Positions 1 through 8,675 of a stretch of DNA of 54,751 bases are shown here, in pieces. The stretch covers positions 1-54,751 of the forward strand of contig CALJIF010000134.1 of NCBI GenBank assembly GCA_937974275.1, given 5' to 3'. Position 1 is the stretch's first letter; each line of letters opens with the position of its first letter. Origin of the DNA: an uncultured Flavobacteriales bacterium (lineage in GTDB: Bacteria > Bacteroidota > Bacteroidia > Palsa-965). The notes under the pieces were generated by a model. It was not told the DNA's origin, ran no database searches, and saw only the letters and a list, made by a program, of their open reading frames with translations. The position numbers were made by a program, and so were the translations under genes.

Positions 1-1
1 A

Positions 2-358
2 ATTACAACTACTGTAACTCCTGTTACCATTCAGTTGTGGAATACCATTCCGGTTGTACCAACGATTACGACAGGAGCAACAACAACACTTTTGTGCCTC
101 ACTTCTTCCGTTAACGAAGTAATTGAGAACAACTCCATCAACGCATTTCCGAATCCCGGCAAGGATGTCATTCAACTTCAAAGTGAACACATCATGAAAC
201 GCGTGGTCCTTTATGATCTAGGAGGTCGTGTTATCCATGATGCAACAGTTAACTCCAAGAACTATTCTTTGATAACCTCTTCATTGAACAGAGGAACATA
301 TTTAGTTCGTGTGCTTACTGAATACGGCTGGCAGACACAACGAATTGCAGTGCAATAG
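2..358 (+). CDS. T9SS type A sorting-domain protein, C-terminal fragment (5' end outside window)
   Basis: The frame is open from base 2, so the gene begins left of the window; the TTG at 35 is not its start. About 118 residues are visible. The last ~70 residues are a typical type A T9SS C-terminal domain: a PNPG motif (NAFPNPGKDVIQL), a beta-strand pattern with VVLYDLGGRVI, then GTYLVRVLTEYG and a short basic end. In this family the domain directs a Sec-exported protein through the outer membrane by the type IX system and is usually cleaved off. The visible part upstream is a Thr/Val/Pro-rich stretch typical of repetitive cell-surface proteins. The catalytic or binding part is not in the window, so the function is unknown. 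Confidence 0.85.
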   Translation: MTTTVTPVTIQLWNTIPVVPTITTGATTTLLCLTSSVNEVIENNSINAFPNPGKDVIQLQSEHIMKRVVLYDLGGRVIHDATVNSKNYSLITSSLNRGTYLVRVLTEYGWQTQRIAVQ

Positions 359-519
359 TTCTATTTATTCAGAGTGCAGATTTGTTGAAGCCTTTCGAAA
401 TGCGTTTCAATAACGTTTTCTACATGTTACAGCGACAATATTTGCAACTACTTAACCTGTTTTTTTATTAAAATTTACATACGCTGCCTGGCTTCCGCGT
501 CGTTATTGAAAAAGGCTGG

Positions 520-715
520 TTTTATCACGCGTTATCAACAAGAGTCGTTACGCTTGTGTGTTCAAAACTTCGGGCATTTGTTAATGGAATAGACTTGACT
601 AGTCCGACTCATTTGCAAAAATTTGTTGTCGGTGAATGTGCCGAACACCTTACTAGCTAAGTGCTTCATATCAAACACCTTAAAGAAAATCAGCAGGCCA
701 TACGCCTGCTTTTTT
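520..715 (+). ncRNA. Possible structured small RNA or nrd leader ending in a terminator
   Basis: Three nested helices can be drawn by eye: TCAC/GTGA (525-528:632-635), CAACAA/TTGTTG (536-541:623-628) and GAGTCG/CGACTC (542-547:605-610). They are followed by a palindromic GACTAGTC at 597-604 and, 60-odd bases later, an intrinsic terminator. A long imperfect hairpin plus its own terminator is what a stable small RNA looks like, but no family motif (tmRNA, SRP, RNase P, cobalamin or SAM riboswitch) was recognised. The 5' end is a guess. It could also be a regulated leader of nrdBA. Confidence 0.3.
692..715 (+). terminator. Intrinsic terminator or attenuator upstream of nrdB
   Basis: Perfect 7-bp stem AGCAGGC (692-698) / GCCTGCT (704-710) with a 5-base loop, followed by TTTTT. 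It lies 59 bases before the nrdB ATG. It either ends an upstream small RNA or attenuates nrdBA transcription. Confidence 0.7.
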
Positions 716-774
716 CGCCAGAAGAACCTGACCTTCAACAAATTAAGAATATAAATCGCATTAACAGCGCAGTT

Positions 775-1752
775 ATGGCAGAAGTGAATGAACCTATTTT
801 AGCTGAGAATAAAGATCGCTTTGTTCTTTTCCCCATCAAGCACCGTGACATTTGGGATATGTACAAAAAAGCAGAAGCCAGTTTTTGGACTGCTGAAGAA
901 ATTGACCTTTCTGCCGATTTAACCGACTGGGCAAATAAGCTGACAGATGACGAACGTTACTTTATCAAAAACGTTCTTGCATTTTTTGCAGCGTCTGATG
1001 GCATCGTAAACGAGAACCTTGCGATCAACTTCATGAATGAAGTACAGTATCCTGAAGGTCGTTGTTTCTACGGGTATCAAATCATGATCGAAAACATTCA
1101 CAGCGAAACGTATTCGTTGTTGATTGATACTTATATCAAAGACCCTGCAGAGAAAGACAGTTTGTTCCATGCTATCGAAACTGTTCCTGCAGTAAAAGAA
1201 AAAGCAGAGTGGGCATTGCGTTGGATCTCCAATGGAACTTTTGCCGAGCGCTTGATTGCATTTGCTGCGGTTGAAGGCATCTTCTTCAGCGGATCATTCT
1301 GCTCCATCTTCTGGTTGAAGAAGCGTGGCTTGATGCCGGGATTATCGTTCTCAAACGAATTGATTTCTCGCGACGAAGGTTTACACTGCGACTTTGCATG
1401 CTTGCTGTACACGGCTCACTTGCAAAATCGTTTGCCGGAAGAACGCGTTACCGAAATCATTACCAATGCGGTAACAATTGAAAAAATGTTTGTGACCGAT
1501 TCTTTGCCGGTGAAATTAATCGGAATGAATTCTGAATTGATGTGCCAGTACATCGAGTTTGTTGCGGACCGATTGTTATTGGCATTAGGATGCAAAAAAG
1601 TATACAATGCAACCAATCCTTTTGACTTCATGGAAATGATTTCCCTGCAAGGCAAAACCAACTTCTTCGAAAAACGCGTTGCTGAATACCAGAAAGCCGG
1701 TGTTACTTCCGATCGTTCACAGAACGTATTCAGTCTGGACGAAGATTTTTAA
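775..1752 (+). CDS. nrdB: Class Ia ribonucleoside-diphosphate reductase, beta subunit
   Basis: Small subunit of class I ribonucleotide reductase: it holds the diiron centre and tyrosyl radical that start reduction of NDPs to dNDPs in the alpha subunit. With the start at ATG 775 the protein is 325 residues, the usual length. The iron-ligand pattern is complete: Asp-44 (EEIDLS), Glu-106 and His-109 (ENIHSETY), Glu-167 (VEGIFF), Glu-201 and His-204 (RDEGLH). Tyr-113 aligns with the radical tyrosine of E. coli R2. The longer reading from GTG 661 would run through a terminator hairpin and adds no conserved sequence. It is followed after 50 bases by nrdA, so the two form an operon. There is no N-terminal ATP cone here; that domain is in NrdA. 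Confidence 0.97.
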   Translation: MAEVNEPILAENKDRFVLFPIKHRDIWDMYKKAEASFWTAEEIDLSADLTDWANKLTDDERYFIKNVLAFFAASDGIVNENLAINFMNEVQYPEGRCFYGYQIMIENIHSETYSLLIDTYIKDPAEKDSLFHAIETVPAVKEKAEWALRWISNGTFAERLIAFAAVEGIFFSGSFCSIFWLKKRGLMPGLSFSNELISRDEGLHCDFACLLYTAHLQNRLPEERVTEIITNAVTIEKMFVTDSLPVKLIGMNSELMCQYIEFVADRLLLALGCKKVYNATNPFDFMEMISLQGKTNFFEKRVAEYQKAGVTSDRSQNVFSLDEDF

Positions 1753-1802
1753 ACCACGAGACCAATCACCTACCTATAACAACCCTTACGAAATAAAAGC
1801 CT

Positions 1803-4181
1803 ATGTATGTAATTAAGCGCGACGGCAGCAAAGAGTCAGTGAAGTTTGATAAGATCACTGCGCGAATTCAAAAATTGTGCTACGCACTGGATCCGGTACA
1901 CGTTAACCCGGTGGAAGTAGCGATGAAAGTTATTCAAGGGATTTATCCCGGCGTAACGACCAGTGAGCTGGACAGTCTTGCGGCTGAGATCGCGGCTTCA
2001 TTAACCGTGAAACATCCGGACTATGCGTTGCTGGCTTCCCGCATCGCAGTTTCCAACTTGCATAAAAATACCGAGAAGTCGTTCTCGAAAACCATGGAGT
2101 TGTTATACAACTATGTGGATCCGAAAACCAATCAACGCGCCTCTTTAGTTGCTGATGACGTTTTTGAAATCATTAAGAATAACGCTCAGATTTTGGATTC
2201 ATCCATTATCTACGATCGTGATTTCGGTTATGATTACTTTGGATTCAAGACGCTGGAGCGCTCGTACTTGCTGAAAATTAACGGCAAAGTAGCAGAACGT
2301 CCGCAACACATGTTGATGCGTGTTTCTGTGGGTATCCACAAAGAAGATATCGATGCGGCAATCGAAACTTATAATTTGATGAGTGAACGTTGGTTTACAC
2401 ATGCTACTCCAACACTATTCAACTCAGGAACACCAAAACCGCAAATGTCGTCTTGCTTTTTATTGCAAGTGAAAGACGATAGCATCGATGGTATTTACGA
2501 CAGCTTAAAGAGTTGCGCGAAAATTTCTCAGAGCGCAGGCGGTATCGGCTTAAGCATTCACAACGTGCGTGCAACAGGCTCATACATCAAAGGCACTAAT
2601 GGAACATCTAACGGCATCATCCCGATGTTGCGCGTATTCAACGACACTGCGCGTTACGTAGATCAAGGCGGTGGAAAGCGTAAAGGATCTTTCGCTATTT
2701 ACCTGGAACCATGGCATGCTGATATTTTCGAATTCCTCGACTTGCGTAAGAACAACGGTAAAGAAGAAATGCGCGCGCGTGATTTATTCACTGCGTTGTG
2801 GATTCCTGATTTGTTCATGAAGCGTGTGAAAGAAAACGGCTCATGGTCATTGTTCTGTCCTAACGAAGCTCCGGGCTTGTATGATACCTGGGGTGAAGAA
2901 TTTGAAAAATTGTACGAGCGTTACGAGCAGGAAGGTCGTCAACGCAAGACTATCAAAGCGCAGGATTTGTGGTTCGCAGTTATGGAAGCGCAAATCGAAA
3001 CAGGCAACCCATACATGTTGTATAAAGATGCCTGCAACGGTAAGAGCAACCAGCAGAATCTGGGAACCATCAAATCGTCCAACTTATGTACAGAAATCAT
3101 CGAGTATACTGCTCCGGATGAAATCGCAGTGTGCAACTTGGCGTCATTAGCATTGCCACGATTCGTTGATACAGAAAAAGGCGAATTCGATCATCAGCGT
3201 TTGTTTGATGTAACGTACGTTGTTACACGCAACCTGAACAAGATCATCGACAACAACTATTATCCGGTTCCTGAAGCGCGTCGTTCTAACATGCGTCATC
3301 GTCCGATTGGATTAGGTGTGCAAGGTTTGGCAGATGCCTTCATCTTGTTGCGTATGGCATTCGATAGCCCGGAAGCACGTCAGTTGAATAAGGAAATTCA
3401 CGAGACGATTTATTACGCTGCAATGACTGCGTCGAAAGATTTGGCGAAAGCACAAGGACCTTACGAAACATTTCCGGGATCTCCGGTTTCAAAAGGCATC
3501 TTCCAGTTCGACATGTGGGGTGTAACACCAAGCAGTCGTTGGGAATGGGATGTTTTGCGTGAGGAAGTTAAAACTCATGGTGTACGCAACTCCTTGTTGT
3601 TAGCGCCAATGCCAACCGCTTCTACATCACAAATCTTAGGTAACAACGAGTGTTTCGAGCCATATACTTCTAACATTTATACGCGTCGTGTATTGTCCGG
3701 AGAATTTGTGGTAGTGAATAAGCATTTGTTGAAAGACCTCGTGAAACTGGGCTTGTGGAACGACAACCTGAAAAATAAAATTATTGCTGCTAACGGATCT
3801 ATCCAGGACATTCCTGAGATCCCGGAAAACATCAAGGATATCTACCGTACTGTATGGGAAGTGCCTCAACGTGCATTGATTGATATGGCTGCTGATCGTG
3901 GCGCGTATATCTGTCAGTCACAGTCGTTGAACTTGTTTGTAAGCAATCCGAACTTCGCGAAGTTGACTTCTATGCACTTCTATGCATGGGAGCGCGGATT
4001 GAAAACAGGCATGTATTACTTGCGCACAAAAGCCGCAGCTGATGCCATTAAGTTTACAGTGGATCAGGCTGCATTGTCTATCCCGGCACCAAATGCAGAA
4101 CCGGTTAGTGTTGAGCAACGTCAGGCAGAAATTGCTTGCTCTCTGGATAATCCGGATGCGTGTGAGTCTTGCAGCGGATAA
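1803..4181 (+). CDS. nrdA: Class Ia ribonucleoside-diphosphate reductase, alpha subunit
   Basis: Catalytic subunit, 792 residues. An ATP-cone domain fills the first ~90 residues (MYVIKRDGSKESVKF), implying allosteric activity control by ATP/dATP. The active site is recognisable: Cys-218 (SSCFLL), Asn-427, Cys-429 and Glu-431 (SNLCTEI), and Cys-444 (AVCNLAS). The radical-transfer pair Tyr-738/Tyr-739 is in MYYLRTK. The tail carries the redox cysteines (CSLDNPDACESCSG) that are re-reduced by thioredoxin or glutaredoxin in this family. It forms an operon with nrdB and ends at a strong terminator. Confidence 0.98.
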   Translation: MYVIKRDGSKESVKFDKITARIQKLCYALDPVHVNPVEVAMKVIQGIYPGVTTSELDSLAAEIAASLTVKHPDYALLASRIAVSNLHKNTEKSFSKTMELLYNYVDPKTNQRASLVADDVFEIIKNNAQILDSSIIYDRDFGYDYFGFKTLERSYLLKINGKVAERPQHMLMRVSVGIHKEDIDAAIETYNLMSERWFTHATPTLFNSGTPKPQMSSCFLLQVKDDSIDGIYDSLKSCAKISQSAGGIGLSIHNVRATGSYIKGTNGTSNGIIPMLRVFNDTARYVDQGGGKRKGSFAIYLEPWHADIFEFLDLRKNNGKEEMRARDLFTALWIPDLFMKRVKENGSWSLFCPNEAPGLYDTWGEEFEKLYERYEQEGRQRKTIKAQDLWFAVMEAQIETGNPYMLYKDACNGKSNQQNLGTIKSSNLCTEIIEYTAPDEIAVCNLASLALPRFVDTEKGEFDHQRLFDVTYVVTRNLNKIIDNNYYPVPEARRSNMRHRPIGLGVQGLADAFILLRMAFDSPEARQLNKEIHETIYYAAMTASKDLAKAQGPYETFPGSPVSKGIFQFDMWGVTPSSRWEWDVLREEVKTHGVRNSLLLAPMPTASTSQILGNNECFEPYTSNIYTRRVLSGEFVVVNKHLLKDLVKLGLWNDNLKNKIIAANGSIQDIPEIPENIKDIYRTVWEVPQRALIDMAADRGAYICQSQSLNLFVSNPNFAKLTSMHFYAWERGLKTGMYYLRTKAAADAIKFTVDQAALSIPAPNAEPVSVEQRQAEIACSLDNPDACESCSG

Positions 4182-4215
4182 TTCTCCTGCTTGGTTTTTT
4201 GAAGTTGATTTTCAG

Positions 4216-4244
4216 GGGCTGTCGTTAACACGACAGCCCTTTCT
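4216..4244 (+). terminator. Terminator of nrdBA
   Basis: Perfect 10-bp stem GGGCTGTCGT (4216-4225) / ACGACAGCCC (4230-4239) with a TAAC loop, followed by TTTCT. Confidence 0.9.
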
Positions 4245-4511
4245 GTTGAATTTACCTAAAACGCGGTACTTGTTTACCCGCAATTAGGTATTGATGCTAG
4301 CGAGGTCTTCAACGAACTTTATTTCGATCAAAAAACCTCCGAGTATGAACACAACTGCGCTTCATCTTTCAGTCGTACAACTTGCTGCAGATGCACACAT
4401 GACACGCGTTTTGGGCGTTATCACCCCGATAGATTTCTTTTCTGAAGGCTCGAACATCACGCATGAATTGCCTGTGCAAACAGATCGCATTATTCGTAAA
4501 TTGCAGCCTCC
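4245..4511. other. Gene-free stretch between nrdA and the SpoIIE phosphatase gene
   Basis: 267 bases, presumably the promoter region of the next gene. An open frame (4291-4557, possible ATG at 4345) overlaps the next gene by 46 bases and has no recognisable domain or signal peptide; I do not call it. No clear TAnnTTTG box was found. Confidence 0.4.
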
Positions 4512-6605
4512 ATGCACGCCGCAAAACAAATCCGATTCCGAGCAATTTTCTTTCTGAGTTTCGTACTCAGCGGATTCGCATGGGCACAAAATACCGACTC
4601 GCTTCTTAAGGTTGCGCGCACAGCACCCGATTCCGTAAAAATCAGAATATACAATCAGGTTAGTGCTGCGGTAGTAAATTCCGATGTTAAAGCTGCCGCA
4701 GATTACGGAACTAAAGCACGCGATCTCGCCGTAAAAACAGGCAACTTAAAAGCACAGGCGCAAGCATGGAACAACATCGCGTATGCCGTGTTTTATGGCG
4801 GACAGCCCGACAGTGCACTGTTCATTTATTTCAACTCCATCAAAATTGCGCGACAAGCCGGAGACAGCTTGCCAATAATTGAAGCCTATAATCGCATCGG
4901 ATTTATTTATCGCGAAAAAGGAGAGCCATTAAAATCCATTCAATATTTCAATGCCGCACTCACGAGTAATCCAGGCGAGCGGTACAAAGCGGAAGCCGGA
5001 TCTGCCTACGTTAACATTGGCGTTATTTACAACGACCTCGGCAATCTAAAAGAAGCGTTGCGCAATCAGCAACTTGGTTTAAAAATTTATCGTGATATCG
5101 GAGACAAAGGTCGAGAGGCGAATGCATTAGCACGTATCGGAAATGTGTACATGGATTTGAAAAATGATTCCGCAGCCATGCGTTGTTATCAGCAATCCAA
5201 AGATCTGTTCGCTTCCGTCAACCATCAACGTGGTGTTGCTATTTGTTTAAACAACATGGCGATGATCTATACGAATCAAAAAGATTATCGCAAGGCGCTT
5301 GATATGTATAAGCAAGCTCGTGTTATTCGTGAATCCATCGGCGACAAAAATGGTGTAGCATTAATTCTGAATAATATCGGCTCTACATTTTTACAAATGG
5401 AACAAACCGATTCTGCAATCTATTATATCAAATTGAGCCTTTCCATCACGCAACAACTGAATTACAAAGACATGACCATGTCCAATTTAGAATTGTTGGC
5501 ACAATCACATGCGGCTGCAGAAGATTACAAATTAGCGTATCAATACCACGTCGAATATCACGCCCTGTTTGATAGTTTGCACAACGAAGAAGCAACCAAA
5601 CAAATCAATGAACTGAATGCCAAATTTGAAGCCGATAAACGCGAACAGCAAAACATTCAGTTAGAGCAGCAGAACAAATTGAATGAAGCGGCCATACAGC
5701 AACAAAATGTGCGTGCTTGGTTTTTGGCAGCGGGACTCATATCTATCATAGTGATTGCACTGCTCATTTGGAGGAGCGCAATTCGTTCCAAACGCGCAAA
5801 CGTTGAATTGGCACAACAGAAAAAAATTGTAGAAGAACAACACCGCGACATTCTCGACTCCATCAGTTACGCGCAACGCATTCAAACTGCTGTGTTGCCT
5901 ACTCCCGAAGAGATGGTCAATGTATTTCCGGAATCGTTTGTGTTTTTCAAACCGCGCGATATTGTCAGCGGTGACTTTTGGTGGATTGCGGACAAAGGTC
6001 CGCTGCGCATTCTGGTGGTTGCAGACTGCACAGGACATGGTGTTCCCGGAGCGTTTATGTCATTGATCGGAACTACGTTGTTGAATGAAATTGTAAACCT
6101 GAAAGGAATAACTAACCCCGGGAAAATTCTCGATGAATTATCCAAAGGTGTGATTGCCGCATTGCGACAGGGAACCGGGATTTCTGCAACGAAAGACGGC
6201 ATGGATATTTCCATCTGCACAATAGACCGAGACAATAATAAACTCGAGTACGCCGGAGCTAACAATCCTGCCTGGATCATTACTGCGACGAATGAAGTTG
6301 TTGAACTTCGTGCAGATCGTCAACCGATTGGCTTTTATGATGCGGAGGTAACGCCGTTCCAGGTGCAAAGTGTTGCATTAAACAGTTGTCGGTATTTGTA
6401 TTTATTTACCGATGGATTTGCAGATCAATTTGGAGGTCCTGCAGGAAAAAAATTCAAATACAAACCATTGCAGCAAGTGCTGAAGTTCAATGCGCACCTG
6501 CCTCCGGAAAATCAAATGCAACAACTCGATCAAACATTCCAAAGTTGGAAGGGCGAGTTAGAACAAATTGATGACGTTTGTATTGTTGGTGTTAAACTAA
6601 ACTAA
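4512..6605 (+). CDS. TPR sensor SpoIIE-family protein phosphatase (paralog 1)
   Basis: 697 residues. Signal peptide at 1-26, ending FAWAQ. About seven TPR-type helical repeats at ~70-370, e.g. two close variants of ALxxYxQA and NNIGSTFLQ. Then a glutamine-rich coiled coil, one membrane span at ~403-422, a short linker with the shared SISYAQRIQTAVLP segment, and a PP2C-like SpoIIE phosphatase domain to the end. Metal-binding acidic residues are visible at GDFWW (Asp-488), ADCTGHGVPG (Asp-505), FTDGFADQFGG (~634) and DDVC near the end. The domain order predicts periplasmic TPRs and a cytoplasmic Ser/Thr phosphatase that in this family acts on an anti-sigma-factor antagonist. No such partner gene is nearby. 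Start chosen because the signal peptide begins there. Confidence 0.92.
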   Translation: MHAAKQIRFRAIFFLSFVLSGFAWAQNTDSLLKVARTAPDSVKIRIYNQVSAAVVNSDVKAAADYGTKARDLAVKTGNLKAQAQAWNNIAYAVFYGGQPDSALFIYFNSIKIARQAGDSLPIIEAYNRIGFIYREKGEPLKSIQYFNAALTSNPGERYKAEAGSAYVNIGVIYNDLGNLKEALRNQQLGLKIYRDIGDKGREANALARIGNVYMDLKNDSAAMRCYQQSKDLFASVNHQRGVAICLNNMAMIYTNQKDYRKALDMYKQARVIRESIGDKNGVALILNNIGSTFLQMEQTDSAIYYIKLSLSITQQLNYKDMTMSNLELLAQSHAAAEDYKLAYQYHVEYHALFDSLHNEEATKQINELNAKFEADKREQQNIQLEQQNKLNEAAIQQQNVRAWFLAAGLISIIVIALLIWRSAIRSKRANVELAQQKKIVEEQHRDILDSISYAQRIQTAVLPTPEEMVNVFPESFVFFKPRDIVSGDFWWIADKGPLRILVVADCTGHGVPGAFMSLIGTTLLNEIVNLKGITNPGKILDELSKGVIAALRQGTGISATKDGMDISICTIDRDNNKLEYAGANNPAWIITATNEVVELRADRQPIGFYDAEVTPFQVQSVALNSCRYLYLFTDGFADQFGGPAGKKFKYKPLQQVLKFNAHLPPENQMQQLDQTFQSWKGELEQIDDVCIVGVKLN

Positions 6606-6613
6606 TTCTTCTC

Positions 6614-6919
6614 ATGAATACATCGCCACGGCAGATTAATGCTGCGATTCAGCTATTGCCATTATGTGAAAAGAGCAAGGCCATATTGCTGATTGATGAG
6701 GCCATTGCTGTTATACGAAATAGCGGATTAACTTACCGCGTATGCCCGTTTGAAACAGTTGTTGAAGGCACATACGAGCAAGTGATGCAGCTGGTAAAAG
6801 AAATTCGTGACAGCACGTTTAACCACGGAGGCGATGAATTGGTCATCAATCTCAAATTACAATTCCACCGAAACGAAGATCTGTATTTCACCGACAAAAC
6901 ACAAAAACATGAGCAATAA
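6614..6919 (+). CDS. Thiamine-binding protein family (MTH1187/YkoF-like)
   Basis: 101 residues, the normal size for the small ferredoxin-like fold family of PF01910 (UPF0045). Characteristic segments are INAAIQLLPL at the start, an amphipathic helix (AILLIDEAIAVIRNSG), YRVCPFETVVEG and a second helix (YEQVMQLVKEI). Members bind thiamine-like ligands in the cytoplasm; their physiological role is poorly defined. It starts 8 bases after the SpoIIE gene and overlaps the next gene by 11 bases, so it is probably cotranscribed with both. The exact ligand cannot be read from sequence. Confidence 0.8.
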   Translation: MNTSPRQINAAIQLLPLCEKSKAILLIDEAIAVIRNSGLTYRVCPFETVVEGTYEQVMQLVKEIRDSTFNHGGDELVINLKLQFHRNEDLYFTDKTQKHEQ

Positions 6920-7340
6920 AGAAGGCAAGGTTACCGGAATTGGCGGAGTGTTCTTTAAGTGTGAAAATCCGGAGCAACAACGCGAGTGGTACCAACAACA
7001 GCTCGGATTAAAGACTGACCAATACGGCACTACATTTCAATGGCGTCATCACGATAGTCCGGAACAAACAGGACATACTGTGTGGAGTCCGTTTAAGAAC
7101 GACACCACATATTTTGAACCGTCCACAAAACCTTACATGCTTAACTTTCGTGTCGTTAACCTTGATGCATTGTTAACACGATTACGCGAACAAGGCGTTG
7201 AAATTATCGGAGAGGCACAATCATTTGAATACGGTCGTTTCGCACACATCATGGATCCTGAAGGCAACAAGATTGAGTTATGGGAACCCATAGATGATTC
7301 TTTTCAATCCGTTCTTAATCCGGATGCGATTACGAAATAA
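6909..7340 (+). CDS. VOC-family (glyoxalase/bleomycin-resistance fold) protein
   Basis: 143 residues from ATG 6909, which overlaps the preceding stop by 11 bases. The reading from 6807 only runs antiparallel to the thiamine-binding gene's frame, so I reject it. Typical VOC features: GIGGVFFKCENPEQQREWYQQQLG near the start (beta strand plus helix), a second half with FRVVNLDALLTRLREQGV, and the C-terminal HIMDPEGNKIELWEP, whose Glu is a usual metal ligand. A single domain of two beta-alpha-beta-beta-beta halves, probably a dimer. The substrate is unknown. It ends 3 bases from the stop of the opposing gene. Confidence 0.85.
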   Translation: MSNKEGKVTGIGGVFFKCENPEQQREWYQQQLGLKTDQYGTTFQWRHHDSPEQTGHTVWSPFKNDTTYFEPSTKPYMLNFRVVNLDALLTRLREQGVEIIGEAQSFEYGRFAHIMDPEGNKIELWEPIDDSFQSVLNPDAITK

Positions 7341-7343
7341 ACA

Positions 7344-8498
7344 TTACTTCACATTCTTACATGCGATATACTGCGCGCCATGTGATCTGCGCTTCGCCGA
7401 AAGGTATTTGGAACCGTCGTACTCCTGAATGATCGTATAGTTGTACAGTATGCATTCGCCTTTAGCATTCTTGGCCGCTATTGCTGCTGTTTGTGTTCGA
7501 CCAATAATTGCACCTGTTACATTGTTGCGTAAAATAGACCATTCGGTAGTAAGTATATTTACTTTCAACACCGTTTCGTTCCAACCTTCTTTTGCAAACG
7601 CACTACGAAACTCTTGCTCCAACGCTGCATCCTGACGAGCAGCCACCGGCATAAATACGTTACTTCCTCTGTTCTCTAAATTTTTTGCTAAACGCGCATT
7701 AACTTGATCACGACTGCCGTAATACGCTAACGTGTCTTTTACTTGCTTGTGAGCAGCGGCATATTCGGGTTTGTTATGAAATATGGTAGCAGCAGCCGAC
7801 CAAAAAGCTTCCATAGCCAACGTCAGATCATATCCGCCAATTGCTCCGGTTTCAGAACTTGTACGCAACACCAAGCCATTCTGTTTTAAATCTTTTGTTA
7901 CACCGGCAGTGTCTAATCCGTGCTTGCGTGTCATTTCATACATCGTGCGATCATCCGGTGGAATGTTTTTAGCAACATAGAATACCGTATTCTGCTTGTA
8001 TCGTTCCAAAAGAGCGGCGTTGCGCGCTTCATCTCCCGGATTTCCCGAAGGACCTTGATACGGATAACCGATAAATAGGGAATCAAACATCGCTTCAACA
8101 GTTGCTTGCCGTTCTCTTCGATCCGCTGTTGATCCGCCGCCCCCAGCACCTCCTTCTCTATTTCCTTCACGTGGGCCTTCTCTTGGAGGAGTAGCAGGAG
8201 CACCTTCACGAACAACGGGTGCTGCTGCTTTCGGCAAACGTGCACGCTGTTGCTCCAGTGCTTTATCCATATGCACCGTATTAAACGAAGGATCCTGTTT
8301 CTTTACAGATTTATGATAGTTTTCTGCCAGTTGAATTCCGGATTTGAATGAAGCGAGTTCGGGATTGGTGGCTTTCAACTTATCGATCTGTTTCCAAAAC
8401 GATTTAATTGGAGCGATTGCGGGACTGGACGCGCTGTCACTCTGCGCAAATAAAACCTGAGTAATTAGAAGACTGAGTACGATGATAAAGTTTTTCAT
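7344..8498 (-). CDS. Exported protein of unknown function with Gly/Arg/Glu-rich linker
   Basis: 384 residues from the ATG at 8498, which begins a clear signal peptide (MKNFIIVLSLLITQVLFAQ); the frame upstream to 8630 adds a non-signal extension and is ignored. After the mature N-terminus comes a short helical region, then a low-complexity stretch at ~95-120 with PREG/NREG repeats and GAGGGGS, then a mainly helical region ~130-300. The C-terminal part is beta-like (VLKVNILTTEWSILRN, CILYNYTIIQEYDGSKY) and carries two cysteines, possibly a disulphide. I do not recognise a family. It is probably periplasmic or outer-membrane associated. It is monocistronic and convergent with the VOC gene. Confidence 0.75.
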   Translation of the reverse strand: MKNFIIVLSLLITQVLFAQSDSASSPAIAPIKSFWKQIDKLKATNPELASFKSGIQLAENYHKSVKKQDPSFNTVHMDKALEQQRARLPKAAAPVVREGAPATPPREGPREGNREGGAGGGGSTADRRERQATVEAMFDSLFIGYPYQGPSGNPGDEARNAALLERYKQNTVFYVAKNIPPDDRTMYEMTRKHGLDTAGVTKDLKQNGLVLRTSSETGAIGGYDLTLAMEAFWSAAATIFHNKPEYAAAHKQVKDTLAYYGSRDQVNARLAKNLENRGSNVFMPVAARQDAALEQEFRSAFAKEGWNETVLKVNILTTEWSILRNNVTGAIIGRTQTAAIAAKNAKGECILYNYTIIQEYDGSKYLSAKRRSHGAQYIACKNVK

Positions 8499-8675
8499 AG
8501 AGGAAATTTTACTCAACATTAGTTCATTCAGGTGAATCCTTAGAATCTCCTTAATTATTGCGAGCAAGAAACTAACCGATGATCTCAAATTCCTAATAAT
8601 TGCTAATTCGAAAACTATCGAGGCACTCATCCGAACAAAGAGCGCTTATCTTGGTTGCATTAATAAACACAGGTT

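Larger units (their letters stand above)
359..774. other. Gene-free stretch ahead of nrdB, with inverted repeats
   Basis: No convincing coding frame. A GTG at 661 opens the nrdB frame, but a terminator hairpin lies inside that extension, so I place the nrdB start at 775. The stretch contains nested complementary segments (525-528 with 632-635, 536-541 with 623-628, 542-547 with 605-610) and ends in a hairpin with a T-run at 692-715. This looks like a small structured RNA or an nrd leader. I could not match it to a known RNA family. Confidence 0.5.

Noticed and set aside
661..774. N-terminal extension of nrdB from GTG 661
   Set aside because: A perfect terminator hairpin lies inside it, and ATG 775 gives the family's normal length.
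4291..4557. 88-residue open frame with possible ATG at 4345 before the first SpoIIE gene
   Set aside because: It overlaps the start of the next gene, has no signal peptide or domain, and its composition is not distinctive. Kept only as part of the intergenic entry.
6807..6908. N-terminal extension of the VOC protein
   Set aside because: It lies inside the thiamine-binding gene and shows no VOC sequence; ATG 6909 is a better start.
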